Positions 44,309 to 52,870 of a stretch of DNA of 61,098 nucleotides are shown here, piece by piece. Under the pieces are notes generated by a model. That model was not told where the DNA came from, made no database searches, and saw only the letters and a list, made by a program, of their open reading frames with translations. Numbering within the stretch: position 1 is the first letter of the stretch; every line of letters starts with the position of its first letter. The stretch spans positions 1 to 61,098 of the forward strand of contig JANTGG010000005.1 in assembly GCA_024763035.1 (NCBI GenBank), written 5' to 3'. Made by a program: the position numbers and the translations under genes. Source of the DNA: Desulfocapsa sp. (GTDB taxonomy: Bacteria > Desulfobacterota > Desulfobulbia > Desulfobulbales > Desulfocapsaceae).

Positions 44309-45731
44309 TTACCGTGCCTCCAATGGATGAAATCGCATGCTGAATTGTGAGGAAGAGAGAATCCGGCATCCAGAGAACCAAGGTCAGTGAGGTGAGTAAC
44401 AGAATAATGGGAGGCAGCGCCCGGCTCCATTGTTCCGGAACCAGTCTCTCATCACTGTCACGACTACTGAAGACCATCTGCATGACCAGTCGTGAGGCAC
44501 CGGCAAATATCAGGATGAGGCAGAAGATAAAGATGCTGATAACAACATAACGTCCTGTCTTGATTGCACCCATGACAATGAGCAGCTCACTGATAAAGAG
44601 ACCAAAGGGCGGGAAGCCTGATATTCCGGCAAAACCGGCAAAGAAGGTGATGGCAGTTTCAGGAAAGAGCCGCAGCATGCCCCGTGTCCTGTCGATGGAC
44701 TTGGTGCCGTATCCCAGCAGGATGTTGCCGGTGGTGAGAAAGAGCGATGATTTGATCAGAGAGTGGTGAATCATGTGGAGCATGGCAGCAAACGCAGCAA
44801 TGCCGCCGATACCGATGCCCACGGCGATGATTCCCATATTTTCAATACTGGAATAGGCGAGCATCCGTTTATAGTCGGTCTGATTAAGGATAAATACAGC
44901 AGATACCAGCATGGACACCAGTCCAAAGGCGATAAGCACATTACCGGAATAGTCTCCAAGACCGGCACCGACCATCAGCTGGTGGCAGCGATAGACGCCG
45001 AGAAAGGCACAGTTTAAAAGGGCACCGGAGAGCAGGGCCGAAGCAGGGCTTGGGGCTTCACTGTGGGCATCGGGGAGCCAGGTGTGCATGGGAGCCAGTC
45101 CCATTTTCGTTCCATATCCGATAACGATAAAGATAAAACCCGCCTTCAGCCACACGGTGTTCAGCTGGTCAGCAACATCATTAAAAGAAGAGAAACTGAT
45201 GGGGACGTGGACAGTACTCATCTCCATGGAGAAGATGATAAAGAAGCTGCCCAGCAGGGCAAGGGCAATACCCACCGAACAGATAAGAACATATTTCCAG
45301 GTGGCTTCCAGGGATTCTTTAGAGCGGTGCACAAAGATCAGCGGGGCACTCATAAGAGTGGTTGCCTCAACGGCCACCCAGAGCATGATGATATGGTCGG
45401 CAACGGCAACCATGGACATGGCACCCAGGAAGAGCAGCATACTGGCATTAAACACAGGCTCTTTACTCATCTCCACCTCTGCCATGTAAAAAACAGTATA
45501 GATGGAAATAAGCAGGAAAAGAAAGGACATAATCCCGAGAACCAGCATCCCTTCCGGGGTGTTGGCAAAATATTGTGTTTGCAGCGGGCCTGTCGCCTGA
45601 AACCATTCCAGTGCTGTAATCAGTACATGGAAGAGGGCCGTGGCAAGGAGGAGGAGTCTGCCGCTTTTCACCGGAAGAAAGAAAACCGCCGTTCCCGCGA
45701 GAAATGGTAGTAAAAAGACTGATTGGAGCAT
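44301..45731 (-). CDS. Ehr/Hyf-like complex: HyfF-type proton-translocating membrane subunit
   Basis: 476 aa from the ATG at 45731 (MLQSVFLLPFLAG), five bases after the stop of the upstream gene and with AAGGAT at its 3' end as ribosome site; the longer frame starting at 45779 is inside that gene. About 14 hydrophobic helices of the NuoN/NuoM/MrpD type. The proton-path region keeps the lysine-rich elements: GYGTKMGLAPMHTWLPDAHSEAPSPASALLSG (about 210-240) and DYKRMLAYSSIENMGIIAVGIGIGG. Conserved Glu occurs in WVAVEATTLMSAPL. It should be one of the ion-pumping modules. Confidence 0.92.
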   Translation of the reverse strand: MLQSVFLLPFLAGTAVFFLPVKSGRLLLLATALFHVLITALEWFQATGPLQTQYFANTPEGMLVLGIMSFLFLLISIYTVFYMAEVEMSKEPVFNASMLLFLGAMSMVAVADHIIMLWVAVEATTLMSAPLIFVHRSKESLEATWKYVLICSVGIALALLGSFFIIFSMEMSTVHVPISFSSFNDVADQLNTVWLKAGFIFIVIGYGTKMGLAPMHTWLPDAHSEAPSPASALLSGALLNCAFLGVYRCHQLMVGAGLGDYSGNVLIAFGLVSMLVSAVFILNQTDYKRMLAYSSIENMGIIAVGIGIGGIAAFAAMLHMIHHSLIKSSLFLTTGNILLGYGTKSIDRTRGMLRLFPETAITFFAGFAGISGFPPFGLFISELLIVMGAIKTGRYVVISIFIFCLILIFAGASRLVMQMVFSSRDSDERLVPEQWSRALPPIILLLTSLTLVLWMPDSLFLTIQHAISSIGGTVNG

Positions 45732-45735
45732 GGTG

Positions 45736-46392
45736 TTAATCCTTAAGCTGTCCCATAAGAGTCGTGTCGACATCGTCAAAGGTGTGGTTGATATCGTTTA
45801 AGACAATGCCCATGACTAGAACCGCAACAATAAGGTCAAGAAGGACTGCAAATTCGACGACGTACTGGGTGTGAACCTGTTTTGCAAGAGCAGTACCTAT
45901 GAGGTAGATACCGTTCTCCATTATCAGGTATCCGATGACCTGGGTAATGGCTTTGCGTCGGGTCATCAGAAGAATCAGCCCGGCACCCATGGTGGTTATG
46001 GCAGTTGCCAGGAGAAGTTTGTGATCCATCGGCAGCATGTTGAGATGCAGGTTGTTTGTTACATAAACAGAGAAGACGATCATAATAAGCCCGGCAAAGA
46101 GGGAGGCATTATAGCCGATGATGGGCTCTACTTCCCTGTCCACAACAACCAGTTTCACTGCCCGGTACATAAGCCAGGGGATCAGCACTCCCTTGACCAG
46201 TACCAGCAGAAGGAAGAACAGAATCAGGTTGAAAGTCACTCCATGGGCTGTTTCCAGTACCAGTGGAACTGCCGAGACCATTACTCCCTGAAATGCCATA
46301 AGCTCAACCAGGGCCATAAGGCGGTTGGATCGCAGGGACAGCAGTACCGAGAGGAGGATAAGCGCTAGAAGTATATTGGAAATATGTATCAC
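45736..46392 (-). CDS. Ehr/Hyf-like complex: HyfE-type membrane subunit
   Basis: 218 aa, six or seven hydrophobic helices, related to NuoK-like subunits of group 4 complexes. Features are RSNRLMALVELMAFQGVMVSA (about 21-41), MTRRKAITQVIGYLIMENGIYLIGTALA with a conserved Glu in a membrane helix (about 145-170), and a C-terminal FAVLLDLIVAVLVMGIVLNDI. Its start codon overlaps the HyfC-type stop by four bases (ATGA) and its stop is followed five bases later by the HyfF-type start. This fits the standard B-C-E-F gene order. Confidence 0.9.
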   Translation of the reverse strand: MIHISNILLALILLSVLLSLRSNRLMALVELMAFQGVMVSAVPLVLETAHGVTFNLILFFLLLVLVKGVLIPWLMYRAVKLVVVDREVEPIIGYNASLFAGLIMIVFSVYVTNNLHLNMLPMDHKLLLATAITTMGAGLILLMTRRKAITQVIGYLIMENGIYLIGTALAKQVHTQYVVEFAVLLDLIVAVLVMGIVLNDINHTFDDVDTTLMGQLKD

Positions 46393-47324
46393 AGGACAAA
46401 CTCCATGGTAAGAATGGTCGCAAAACAGACGAGGGCAAATGAGGTGAGGATATAGTTTGGCACTGTATCCATCTTATAGCGTGCCGTGATGGACTCCACA
46501 AGACCGACTCCGGCGTATACCAGTGTCATAACCATAGCAAAGATGATGATATTGAAAAACGGTGTCCCCGTCTGAAAGGGAAAGAGCAGGCATGAGACAA
46601 AGGATGCATAAAAGAGCATCTTGCAGAACGCTCCCATTTCAATAAGGGCAAGGTCCGGACCGCTGTGATCGAGGATCATAACTTCATGGATCATGGTCAG
46701 TTCAAGGTGGGTTGCGGGGTCATCAACCGGAACCCGAGAGTTCTCAGTGAGCAGCACAATGAAAAGGGCAATCACCACCAGCAGAATAAGGGCTGCTGAT
46801 TCCGACCAGAGGTTCACCGCATGTGTACCGGTGAAATACTCGGCAAAGCTTAAGCTCCCGCTCAGCCTGAAGAAGAGAGCAAGGATCACAAAGATGGCTG
46901 CTTCTGCAAGGGATGAGAAAAAGACCTCACGAGCAGCCCCCATTCCCTCGAAGGGAGACGCGGTATCAAGGGCGGCAAGTACGGTGAAAAATCGTCCAAG
47001 ACCCAGGAGATAGAAAAGCATGATCACATCACCGTGGAAGGAGAGCACCGGTGCCATCCCTGCAAAGGGGAAAAAGAGCAGGAGCATCACGGCAGTGGTG
47101 AAGGATACAACCGGGCCCAGCTTAAAGATAAAGGTCGTGCTTGTTGAGTACACAGAACCTTTTTGCAGCAGCTTGACCAGGGTATGGTATTTGATCAGCC
47201 AGGGAGGCCCCTGTTTCCCGGCAAAGAAGGCCTTTACCTTGAGAATGACACCCATAAGCAGGGGCGCCAGTGCAAAGGCGGCAAAGAGCATGGCAAGTGA
47301 CGCAAATGAGAAAGAAATGTTCAT
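46389..47324 (-). CDS. Ehr/Hyf-like complex: HyfC/NuoH-type membrane subunit
   Basis: 311 aa, about eight transmembrane helices. Diagnostic parts are GKQGPPWLIKYHTLVKLLQKGSVYS (about 34-58, the NuoH-like cytoplasmic loop), FEGMGAAREVFFSSLAEAAIFVIL (about 125-148) and RVPVDDPATHLELTMIHEVMILDHSGPDLALIE (about 198-230), where several acidic residues lie near the quinone-like cavity in complex I. It joins the soluble arm to the pump subunits. The gene lies 10 bp after the HyfB-type gene and overlaps the HyfE-type gene by four bases. Confidence 0.92.
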   Translation of the reverse strand: MNISFSFASLAMLFAAFALAPLLMGVILKVKAFFAGKQGPPWLIKYHTLVKLLQKGSVYSTSTTFIFKLGPVVSFTTAVMLLLFFPFAGMAPVLSFHGDVIMLFYLLGLGRFFTVLAALDTASPFEGMGAAREVFFSSLAEAAIFVILALFFRLSGSLSFAEYFTGTHAVNLWSESAALILLVVIALFIVLLTENSRVPVDDPATHLELTMIHEVMILDHSGPDLALIEMGAFCKMLFYASFVSCLLFPFQTGTPFFNIIIFAMVMTLVYAGVGLVESITARYKMDTVPNYILTSFALVCFATILTMEFVL

Positions 47325-47334
47325 CGAAGTGTTC

Positions 47335-49293
47335 CTATATGAAGATGAGCATAACTACTATGGCCAGCACAATATAGCCAATGTAGAGTTGAATATTTCC
47401 ATGCTGCATCCAACGCAGTTTGCCGAGCAGATAGAGAATTGGGCGGACAAGAAACAGGGTGAGTCCGGTTTCAGAGGTATCCTGTACATGTGAACTGTAG
47501 GTCGTTTTTCCGGGGAATACTGTGTTGATTCCGGAATATTTCTTTTGTACCCGAACAAAGGGACGGAAGAAATCAACCATGCTGTCTGCGTACGATGCCC
47601 CTGTGTACTGCATCCGTACTGTCGGCTGGGTAAACCCGCAGCCCCATGTGCCGGATTGTGTTATCTCTTTTCCGCTGTATAGAAGTTTTCTGATACCGGC
47701 AATAAGCAGAAAAAGAATAAGAAACAGTGCCGCAGTGCGGGCAATATTGGAGAGAACCGGCAGGAACTGCATGGAGTCAAAGTCGGCAAGCAGCGGGATT
47801 GAACGACTGGCAAGGAATGCTGCCCGGACAAAAGGCTCAGGGAAGATTCCGATAAGGAGACAGAAGAGGGCAAGGATAAGCTGGGAGATGATTATCAGAC
47901 TGCCGGTCTCCGATGCCTGTGCTGCTGCCTCACTTCGGGCTTCCCCGAGGAAGACAATACCCACCACTTTTGTAAAGCAGGCGGCGGCCAGCCCGCCGAT
48001 AAGAGCAAGTGAGAGAATGGTAAGGTTTGTAAGAATAAATGATGCTCCCTGGAGGTCCAGTCCGTGGAACGCCCCATAATAGATGAGGAACTCACTGATA
48101 AAGCCGTTGAATGGCGGGAGGCCGGATATTGAGAGGGAGCCGACCAGAAAAGATCTGCCGGTGAAGGGCATTCGTTTCATCAGACCGCCCAGCTGGTCAA
48201 TGGCAGCAGTTCCTGTTTGCCGGAGAAGCCCTCCGGCACCGAAAAAGAGCAGGGATTTGAAAATGGAGTGGTTCAGAACGTGGAGCAGACCGCCGGCAAA
48301 ACCAAAAGCTGCCATGGTTTTATGGCCGGTGGCGACTCCGAGCATGCCGATTCCAAGACCAAGGAGGATGATACCGATATTTTCGACACTGTGGTAGGCA
48401 AGCAGTCTCTTGATATCATGCTTGCCAAGGGCATAGACCACACCGAGGATGCCGGATACAATGCCGAGCACAATGATGAGCTGACCAAAGAGCACACTTG
48501 TTGGTGCAAGCAGGAGATAGAAACGCACGATCCCGTATATGCCGATCTTGATCATCACCCCGGACATAACAGCAGAGATATGAGACGGGGCGGCGGGATG
48601 GGCATAGGGCAGCCAGATATGGAAGGGCATGATGCCCGCCTTTGAGCCGCAGCCGATAAGGATCAGAATAAAGGCAGTCAGTTTGACGGATTCCGGAATG
48701 GCGGCAATGGCGTCAAAGGAAAACGAACCGGTGTGGGCGTAGATGCAACCGAATCCGGCAAAGATAAACAGGGCGCCCGCCTGGGTGAAGAAAAAATAGA
48801 TGTATCCGGCGTTTCTTACTGCCTGTTTATGAAAGTCGTAAATAACAAGAAAGAAGGAGGAGATGGACATCAATTCCCAGGTAAGGGCAAAGCTTATCAG
48901 GTTGTCTGCACAGACCACAAGACTCATGGAGATAATGAGAAGTGCATAGAAGAAGTAGTTAGCTGCCGTTGCCGCTGAGCGCTCTTTGTCGCCCATGTAC
49001 TGAAAACTGTAAAGGGCTGCCACGGCAGAAATAGCAAAGACAGGAATCAGGAAAAATGCAGAGACAGCATCGATTTTGAGCGAGAACGTGAAGATTTGCA
49101 GCCACTCACAGCTGCAGACAAACGGCTCGACCTGCCGGAAGATCTGATTCACAGCGTTGTAAAGCCCCAGCCCGCAGCCGCCGATGATGGTGGAAACGGC
49201 AAGAATTTTCATCAATAAATAGGCTCTGAAGGTTACAAGCGCCTGGAGACCGCCGGCCGCGATCAGCAATAAAGCAATTAAAAAGGTGTCCAT
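47335..49293 (-). CDS. Ehr/Hyf-like complex: HyfB/NuoL-type proton-translocating subunit
   Basis: 652 aa with about 16 hydrophobic helices; first gene of the operon. Antiporter-like core: YFFYALLIISMSLVVCADNLISFALTWELMSISSFFLVI (conserved Glu at about 135), GSKAGIMPFHIWLPYAHPAAPSHISAVMSGVMIKIGIYGIVR and HDIKRLLAYHSVENIGIILLGLG. A C-terminal segment after about residue 540 has the GCGFTQPTVRMQYTGASYADSMV signature of HyfB/CooM-type proteins, with a final lateral helix and TM anchor. The strong ribosome site AGGGGA is directly upstream. A 400-bp leader region separates it from the carbonic-anhydrase-like gene. Confidence 0.93.
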   Translation of the reverse strand: MDTFLIALLLIAAGGLQALVTFRAYLLMKILAVSTIIGGCGLGLYNAVNQIFRQVEPFVCSCEWLQIFTFSLKIDAVSAFFLIPVFAISAVAALYSFQYMGDKERSAATAANYFFYALLIISMSLVVCADNLISFALTWELMSISSFFLVIYDFHKQAVRNAGYIYFFFTQAGALFIFAGFGCIYAHTGSFSFDAIAAIPESVKLTAFILILIGCGSKAGIMPFHIWLPYAHPAAPSHISAVMSGVMIKIGIYGIVRFYLLLAPTSVLFGQLIIVLGIVSGILGVVYALGKHDIKRLLAYHSVENIGIILLGLGIGMLGVATGHKTMAAFGFAGGLLHVLNHSIFKSLLFFGAGGLLRQTGTAAIDQLGGLMKRMPFTGRSFLVGSLSISGLPPFNGFISEFLIYYGAFHGLDLQGASFILTNLTILSLALIGGLAAACFTKVVGIVFLGEARSEAAAQASETGSLIIISQLILALFCLLIGIFPEPFVRAAFLASRSIPLLADFDSMQFLPVLSNIARTAALFLILFLLIAGIRKLLYSGKEITQSGTWGCGFTQPTVRMQYTGASYADSMVDFFRPFVRVQKKYSGINTVFPGKTTYSSHVQDTSETGLTLFLVRPILYLLGKLRWMQHGNIQLYIGYIVLAIVVMLIFI

Positions 49294-49693
49294 GTGTCCC
49301 CTTGTGTCAGGTCGATAAAAAGGGCGTGCTGCCCGTTACCCTGCTGCAGCACTTTTCACTACAGCTGTGTGGTGCAGTAAGGTCAGCAGGCAGGGATAAA
49401 ACGATACCCGAGAGAATGGCTGCAGGAAAAGTGCCCTATCACCGTCGTCGATCACAGGAAAAACCAAAGGAGCATTTCCGCGGTTGGCGACTTGCAAAAG
49501 TGTCGGATTATGTGCCTCCTTACGGGGGAAGTCAATCATTATTTTTTTCTTTTCAGGGAAAAGATTGATACGAATACGTAAAAACAGAGAGTTAAGAGCC
49601 GCTGGAGTGATTGCGCGGCTCTTAGGCGGAGGGGGGATTTCAGGTAAGCCCGTGCGGGGAATGATGAGATTACGTGTGACGTAAAAACCTGCT
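49294..49693. other. 400-bp spacer and probable leader of the Ehr-like operon
   Basis: Between the carbonic-anhydrase-like gene and the HyfB-type gene, both minus. Contains the hairpin at 49593-49624 and a structured-looking stretch. On the minus strand a 67-codon ORF (49539-49336) begins directly with ATGATTGACTTCCC and has fairly protein-like composition but a poor ribosome site. I found no known riboswitch signature. The operon promoter should lie in 49450-49590. Confidence 0.4.
49593..49624 (-). terminator. Hairpin downstream of carbonic-anhydrase-like gene
   Basis: TAAGAGCCGC (49593-49602) and GCGGCTCTTA (49615-49624) form a perfect 10-bp stem with a 12-nt loop. In the minus direction a TTTTT run comes about 12 nt after it, so termination would be weak or Rho-assisted. 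Confidence 0.45.
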
Positions 49694-50872
49694 TCAGATC
49701 ACCTTAATATCGAGTCGGGGGGCGTTGAGAATGGTACGGATATTTTCTTTCTGGTCGGCCTGATCCGGGTTCTCGGAATCCTGTGCCATGAGTTTTTTGT
49801 AGAGTGCTTCCTGCTCAATGGGGTGGATATATTCTTTCGGTGTTTCATTACCCAACTGCACGTGGGCAGCCCAGGGGATAAAATAGGTATGGGGGGGGAA
49901 GCCGTTGTATTCCGGGATATCAATATTCAGACCGGCAATATACAGAAGGTTTCTTCCCGTATATTCATCGCCCCTTCTGATGGACTGTACCACCCTGGCA
50001 AACTCAAGTTGAACAGTGGTCTTGGCAGCCTGCAGAGACGGATATTTTGCGCTGACAATATCGGGTATAAATTCGATCAGGTCTCGCTCCAGATGGATGG
50101 AATCATCGGTGGCGTGGAAATGCTCCTTGAAGAAGAAAAGGTCGGATGTCAGCCGTTCCCCGATGCTGTCCTCTTTTCCTGTCTGCCACTTATATCCCTG
50201 CTCCTCCATCCGTTTTCTGAAGGCGGGGGATACCTCATACGTCTGGGTGGTACTGGCAGCGGAAAGCGGATGGATAATGCCCTGGCTGTCCTGATCAACA
50301 ATTTTGGAAAGTTTCAGCACCAGACCCTGTTCCACCGGATGGGAACCGAAATCAATGAAAGATGCCTTGGCGGTAATCAGACAACGTCCCAGGGTATCTT
50401 TACTGAGAAAAATACGGTCACGGGCGAAGTGATAGCGGTTGATGTAGGGAGTGATCACATTTGTCAGCTTTCCACATGACACACAGGAATTATCCCCGGA
50501 AATCTGCGGGCGGTGGTAGGTGCCGTATGCACCGGTATCCGGGTCGTAGCCCACATGTGTTGCCTGAATAATCACAAGGTCGTCACCATGCTGGGAGTGG
50601 GGACCGTGTCGATTGGTGGCGAGTCTGCCCCCGACACGCCCATGGTCAAAGGGAAATGTGCCGAAATGTTTGGATAGCAGAATAATGGGGAGTCCTTGAT
50701 TTTCATCAGAACAAAATGCTCTGGAAGGCATGATGTACCCTTTGTGGAAGCCGAGTTCTATACAGAAGTTGTAGAGCTTGGGGACGAATTCCGGGTAGGG
50801 AATTGCGAGGCCTTCGATCTTGAAGGGGGCGACTTCCCGGACGATAAAGGGTTCACGGTATTTGTTAAGCAT
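49694..50872 (-). CDS. LCIB-like (beta-type) carbonic anhydrase family protein, tentative
   Basis: 392 aa from the ATG at 50872, chosen for AAGGAG six bases upstream; a longer frame to 50935 crosses that site. No signal peptide. The middle (about 45-160) reads FCIELGFHKGYIMPSRAFCSDENQ..FPFDHGRVGGRLA..HGDDLVIIQATHVGYDPDTGAYG..DNSCVSCGKL. The spacing of C-x-D-E, a later H-V-x-x-x-D, and C-G matches what I remember of the zinc site of the algal/bacterial LCIB family, some members of which hydrate CO2. The C-terminal half (about 210-392) is not recognised. It lies upstream of the Ehr-like operon on the same strand. The alternative is an uncharacterised metalloprotein. Confidence 0.45.
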   Translation of the reverse strand: MLNKYREPFIVREVAPFKIEGLAIPYPEFVPKLYNFCIELGFHKGYIMPSRAFCSDENQGLPIILLSKHFGTFPFDHGRVGGRLATNRHGPHSQHGDDLVIIQATHVGYDPDTGAYGTYHRPQISGDNSCVSCGKLTNVITPYINRYHFARDRIFLSKDTLGRCLITAKASFIDFGSHPVEQGLVLKLSKIVDQDSQGIIHPLSAASTTQTYEVSPAFRKRMEEQGYKWQTGKEDSIGERLTSDLFFFKEHFHATDDSIHLERDLIEFIPDIVSAKYPSLQAAKTTVQLEFARVVQSIRRGDEYTGRNLLYIAGLNIDIPEYNGFPPHTYFIPWAAHVQLGNETPKEYIHPIEQEALYKKLMAQDSENPDQADQKENIRTILNAPRLDIKVI

Positions 50873-51207
50873 TGGATCTCCTTTTTTGTCGATACTTACA
50901 GCAGTGATTGCATACAGGAAGTCTGAAAGGTACACCGGTAACGAACGGTGAGCCGGCTGTGGTTTGATGCCCGCTGCTGGTGCGGGGAACTGTCCAGGCT
51001 ACAGTGCAATGCTCACCGCTGTGATGATAGCTGAAATAAAAATCCATTTCAAGGATTTCCGGATTGGATGATTTGAGTAAAATGCTGGAGGGAATCCTGT
51101 CAGAATATCTGGAAATTAAATCTGATTCTTATTATACTCGTATCTCCTTTGTGCTGCGTTTGTTTGCAAAAGCATGAGAAACAGTGAGGATGCGGGAGTG
51201 TTCTCGG

Positions 51208-51283
51208 GACTTGGGGGTGCCGAAATGACGGCTGAGAACAGACTCCTGGAACCTGTACTTGTAATCAAGTCGTAGGGAAAGTC
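51208..51283 (+). ncRNA. TPP (THI-box) riboswitch
   Basis: P1 is GACTT (51208-51212) with AAGTC (51279-51283). The conserved core follows in order: GGGGGTGCC (51213-51221), GGCTGAGAAC (from 51230), GGAACCTGTAC (from 51248), an ACTTG/CAAGT helix and CGTAGGGAA (51271-51279). These are the thiamine-pyrophosphate binding elements. It precedes the thiamine-precursor transporter and thiD-thiC genes. Confidence 0.93.
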
Positions 51284-51307
51284 ATGGTGGTTGCAGTATC
51301 TTCCCCT

Positions 51308-51340
51308 GTACCGGCGTCCGGTACTCCTTTCCCTTTTTTT
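51308..51340 (+). terminator. Riboswitch-controlled intrinsic terminator
   Basis: GTACCGG-CGT-CCGGTAC (51308-51324) followed by TCCTTTCCC and seven T. The CTTTCCCT at 51327-51334 is complementary to AGGGAAAG (51274-51281) in the 3' side of the riboswitch. Freeing that strand when TPP is absent could pull apart the terminator. Confidence 0.8.
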
Positions 51341-51364
51341 GAACTTTTTGTCGAACGGATCATA

Positions 51365-52111
51365 ATGCTTTCTGTTTCCGGTTTAACCAAAGCTTTTGAC
51401 CGGCAGCTCGTCTTCTCCGGTTTTGATCTCACTCTCTCCGGGAATCGCTTTGCCGTGCTGCTTGGTCCCTCCGGCTGCGGAAAGAGCACCCTCTTTGATG
51501 TGCTTACCGGCGTGACTTCCTGTGATGAAGGGCTGGTGAACTGGCAGGGAAGGGATCTGACCCATCTGGGGGAACATGCCGCGTACATGCACCAGAATGA
51601 TCTGCTGCTGCCCTGGTTTTCCCTCCTTGAAAACAGCTTGTTGCCGTCACGAACAAGGGGAGAGGATATGCAGCAGGCACGTTCCCGTGGCCTGGAGCTG
51701 TTTGCGAGGCTTGGACTTTCCGGCTATGAACAGCATCTGCCCGGTCAGGTATCGGGCGGGATGCGGCAGCGTTGTGCCCTTGTGCGGACGCTTATTTTTG
51801 ACCGGGAGCTGATTCTGCTTGATGAGCCGCTTTCAGCCCTTGATGCCATAACCCGCAGGAGTTTGCAGTCGCTGTTGCTGCTTCTGCAGAGTGAGTTTAA
51901 GAGGACGCTTTTGATGATTACCCACGATGTGGATGAGGCGTTGCTGTTGGCAGATGATCTTTACCTGCTCAGCACAAAACCCATGCGTATTATGGAACAT
52001 ATTATGCCGGGAACGGAGAAGCCCAGACGTTTTGATAATCCTGAGTTTATCACACTCAAGGAGGCGGTTCTGGCGAAGCTGGAGGGAGATATTGAGCATG
52101 CTGCGCAGTAA
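51365..52111 (+). CDS. ABC transporter ATPase, pyrimidine thiamine-precursor uptake (ThiZ-like)
   Basis: 248 aa from the ATG at 51365 (MLSVSGLTKAF); the frame extends upstream into the riboswitch terminator and is not used. Walker A LLGPSGCGKST (about 33-43), Q-loop YMHQNDLLLPW, signature VSGGMRQRCALVR, Walker B ELILLDEPLSALD, and switch His in MITHDVDEAL. It belongs to the nitrate/taurine/HMP family. Placed first after the TPP riboswitch and before a permease, an NMT1-type binding protein and thiD, it should energise import of hydroxymethylpyrimidine or a related precursor. It overlaps the permease gene by 14 bp. Confidence 0.9.
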   Translation: MLSVSGLTKAFDRQLVFSGFDLTLSGNRFAVLLGPSGCGKSTLFDVLTGVTSCDEGLVNWQGRDLTHLGEHAAYMHQNDLLLPWFSLLENSLLPSRTRGEDMQQARSRGLELFARLGLSGYEQHLPGQVSGGMRQRCALVRTLIFDRELILLDEPLSALDAITRRSLQSLLLLLQSEFKRTLLMITHDVDEALLLADDLYLLSTKPMRIMEHIMPGTEKPRRFDNPEFITLKEAVLAKLEGDIEHAAQ

Positions 52112-52856
52112 TCTTCTGGCACTTGGGATCCTGCTTCTGCTGCTTGGCTTGTGGGAGGGAGCGTGTTCCCTGTTTACCATTCCCTCCTTTATCCTGCCGC
52201 CGCCCTCCATCGTTGTCCAGACCGCGGTACGGCAGGCAGGGGTGATTTTTCCCCACGCCCTGACCACGGGGCTGGAGATTGTCTGCGGTATTGCTTTGGC
52301 ACTTTCTGCGGCGATTCCCCTTGCCATAGGGATGTTTGCCTGGAGCTGGCTGGAGAAGGCCCTTTCTCCCTTTCTGGTTGCTTCCCAGGCGATACCGGTC
52401 TTTGCTCTGGCACCCCTCCTGGTGGTGTGGCTGGGATATGGGATGGCAGGAAAGATACTGATGGCAGCAATTATCATCTTTTTTCCCATCACGGTGAGTC
52501 TTCTGGAAGGGTTTAAAAGTTGTGACCGGGAGTTTCGGGTGCTGTTTCGCCTGATGGGGGCAGGGTTCTGGCAGACCATGCGTCTGTTATACTGGCCATG
52601 GGCATTGCCCCATTTCTTTGCCGGATTGCGGGTGGGTGTGACGGTTGCGACCATCGGGGCGGTGATCGGTGAATGGGTGGGTGCACAAAAGGGACTTGGC
52701 TATCTGATGATACAGGCAAACGCCCGCCTCAAAGTTGATCTGGTCTTTGCCGTTATCCTGTGGCTGTCCCTTATGGGACTGCTGCTCTGGTACGGCGTGG
52801 GCTGGCTGGAAAAAAAGAGTATTTACTGGAAAAATAATCAGCAACTTTCACAGTAG
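52098..52856 (+). CDS. ABC transporter permease (ThiX-like)
   Basis: 252 aa from the ATG at 52098 (MLRSNLLALG), with GGAGGGAG upstream. About six transmembrane helices. The cytoplasmic EAA loop for ATPase contact is near residues 140-170 (LLEGFKSCDREFRVLFRLMGAGFWQTMRLLYWPWALPHFFAG). This is the binding-protein-dependent permease fold of the nitrate/taurine/HMP group; it likely acts as a homodimer with the preceding ATPase. It is part of the riboswitch operon, followed 14 bp later by the binding-protein gene. Confidence 0.9.
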   Translation: MLRSNLLALGILLLLLGLWEGACSLFTIPSFILPPPSIVVQTAVRQAGVIFPHALTTGLEIVCGIALALSAAIPLAIGMFAWSWLEKALSPFLVASQAIPVFALAPLLVVWLGYGMAGKILMAAIIIFFPITVSLLEGFKSCDREFRVLFRLMGAGFWQTMRLLYWPWALPHFFAGLRVGVTVATIGAVIGEWVGAQKGLGYLMIQANARLKVDLVFAVILWLSLMGLLLWYGVGWLEKKSIYWKNNQQLSQ

Positions 52857-52870
52857 GATAAGGAAAATAT

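Larger units (their letters stand above)
50873..51364. other. 492-bp divergent region with thiamine leader
   Basis: Holds the promoter of the minus-strand gene at 49694-50872, a short GC-rich stretch (around 50934-50960, ACCGGTAACGAACGGTGAGC) resembling the left end of repeat family 2, and on the plus strand the TPP riboswitch and terminator listed below. The plus promoter should lie between about 51080 and 51170, where TTATTATACT occurs. Confidence 0.6.

Noticed and set aside
49336-49539. 67-codon leader ORF before the Ehr-like operon
   Set aside because: Composition is passable but the ribosome site is poor and no homologue is known to me; mentioned only in the spacer entry.
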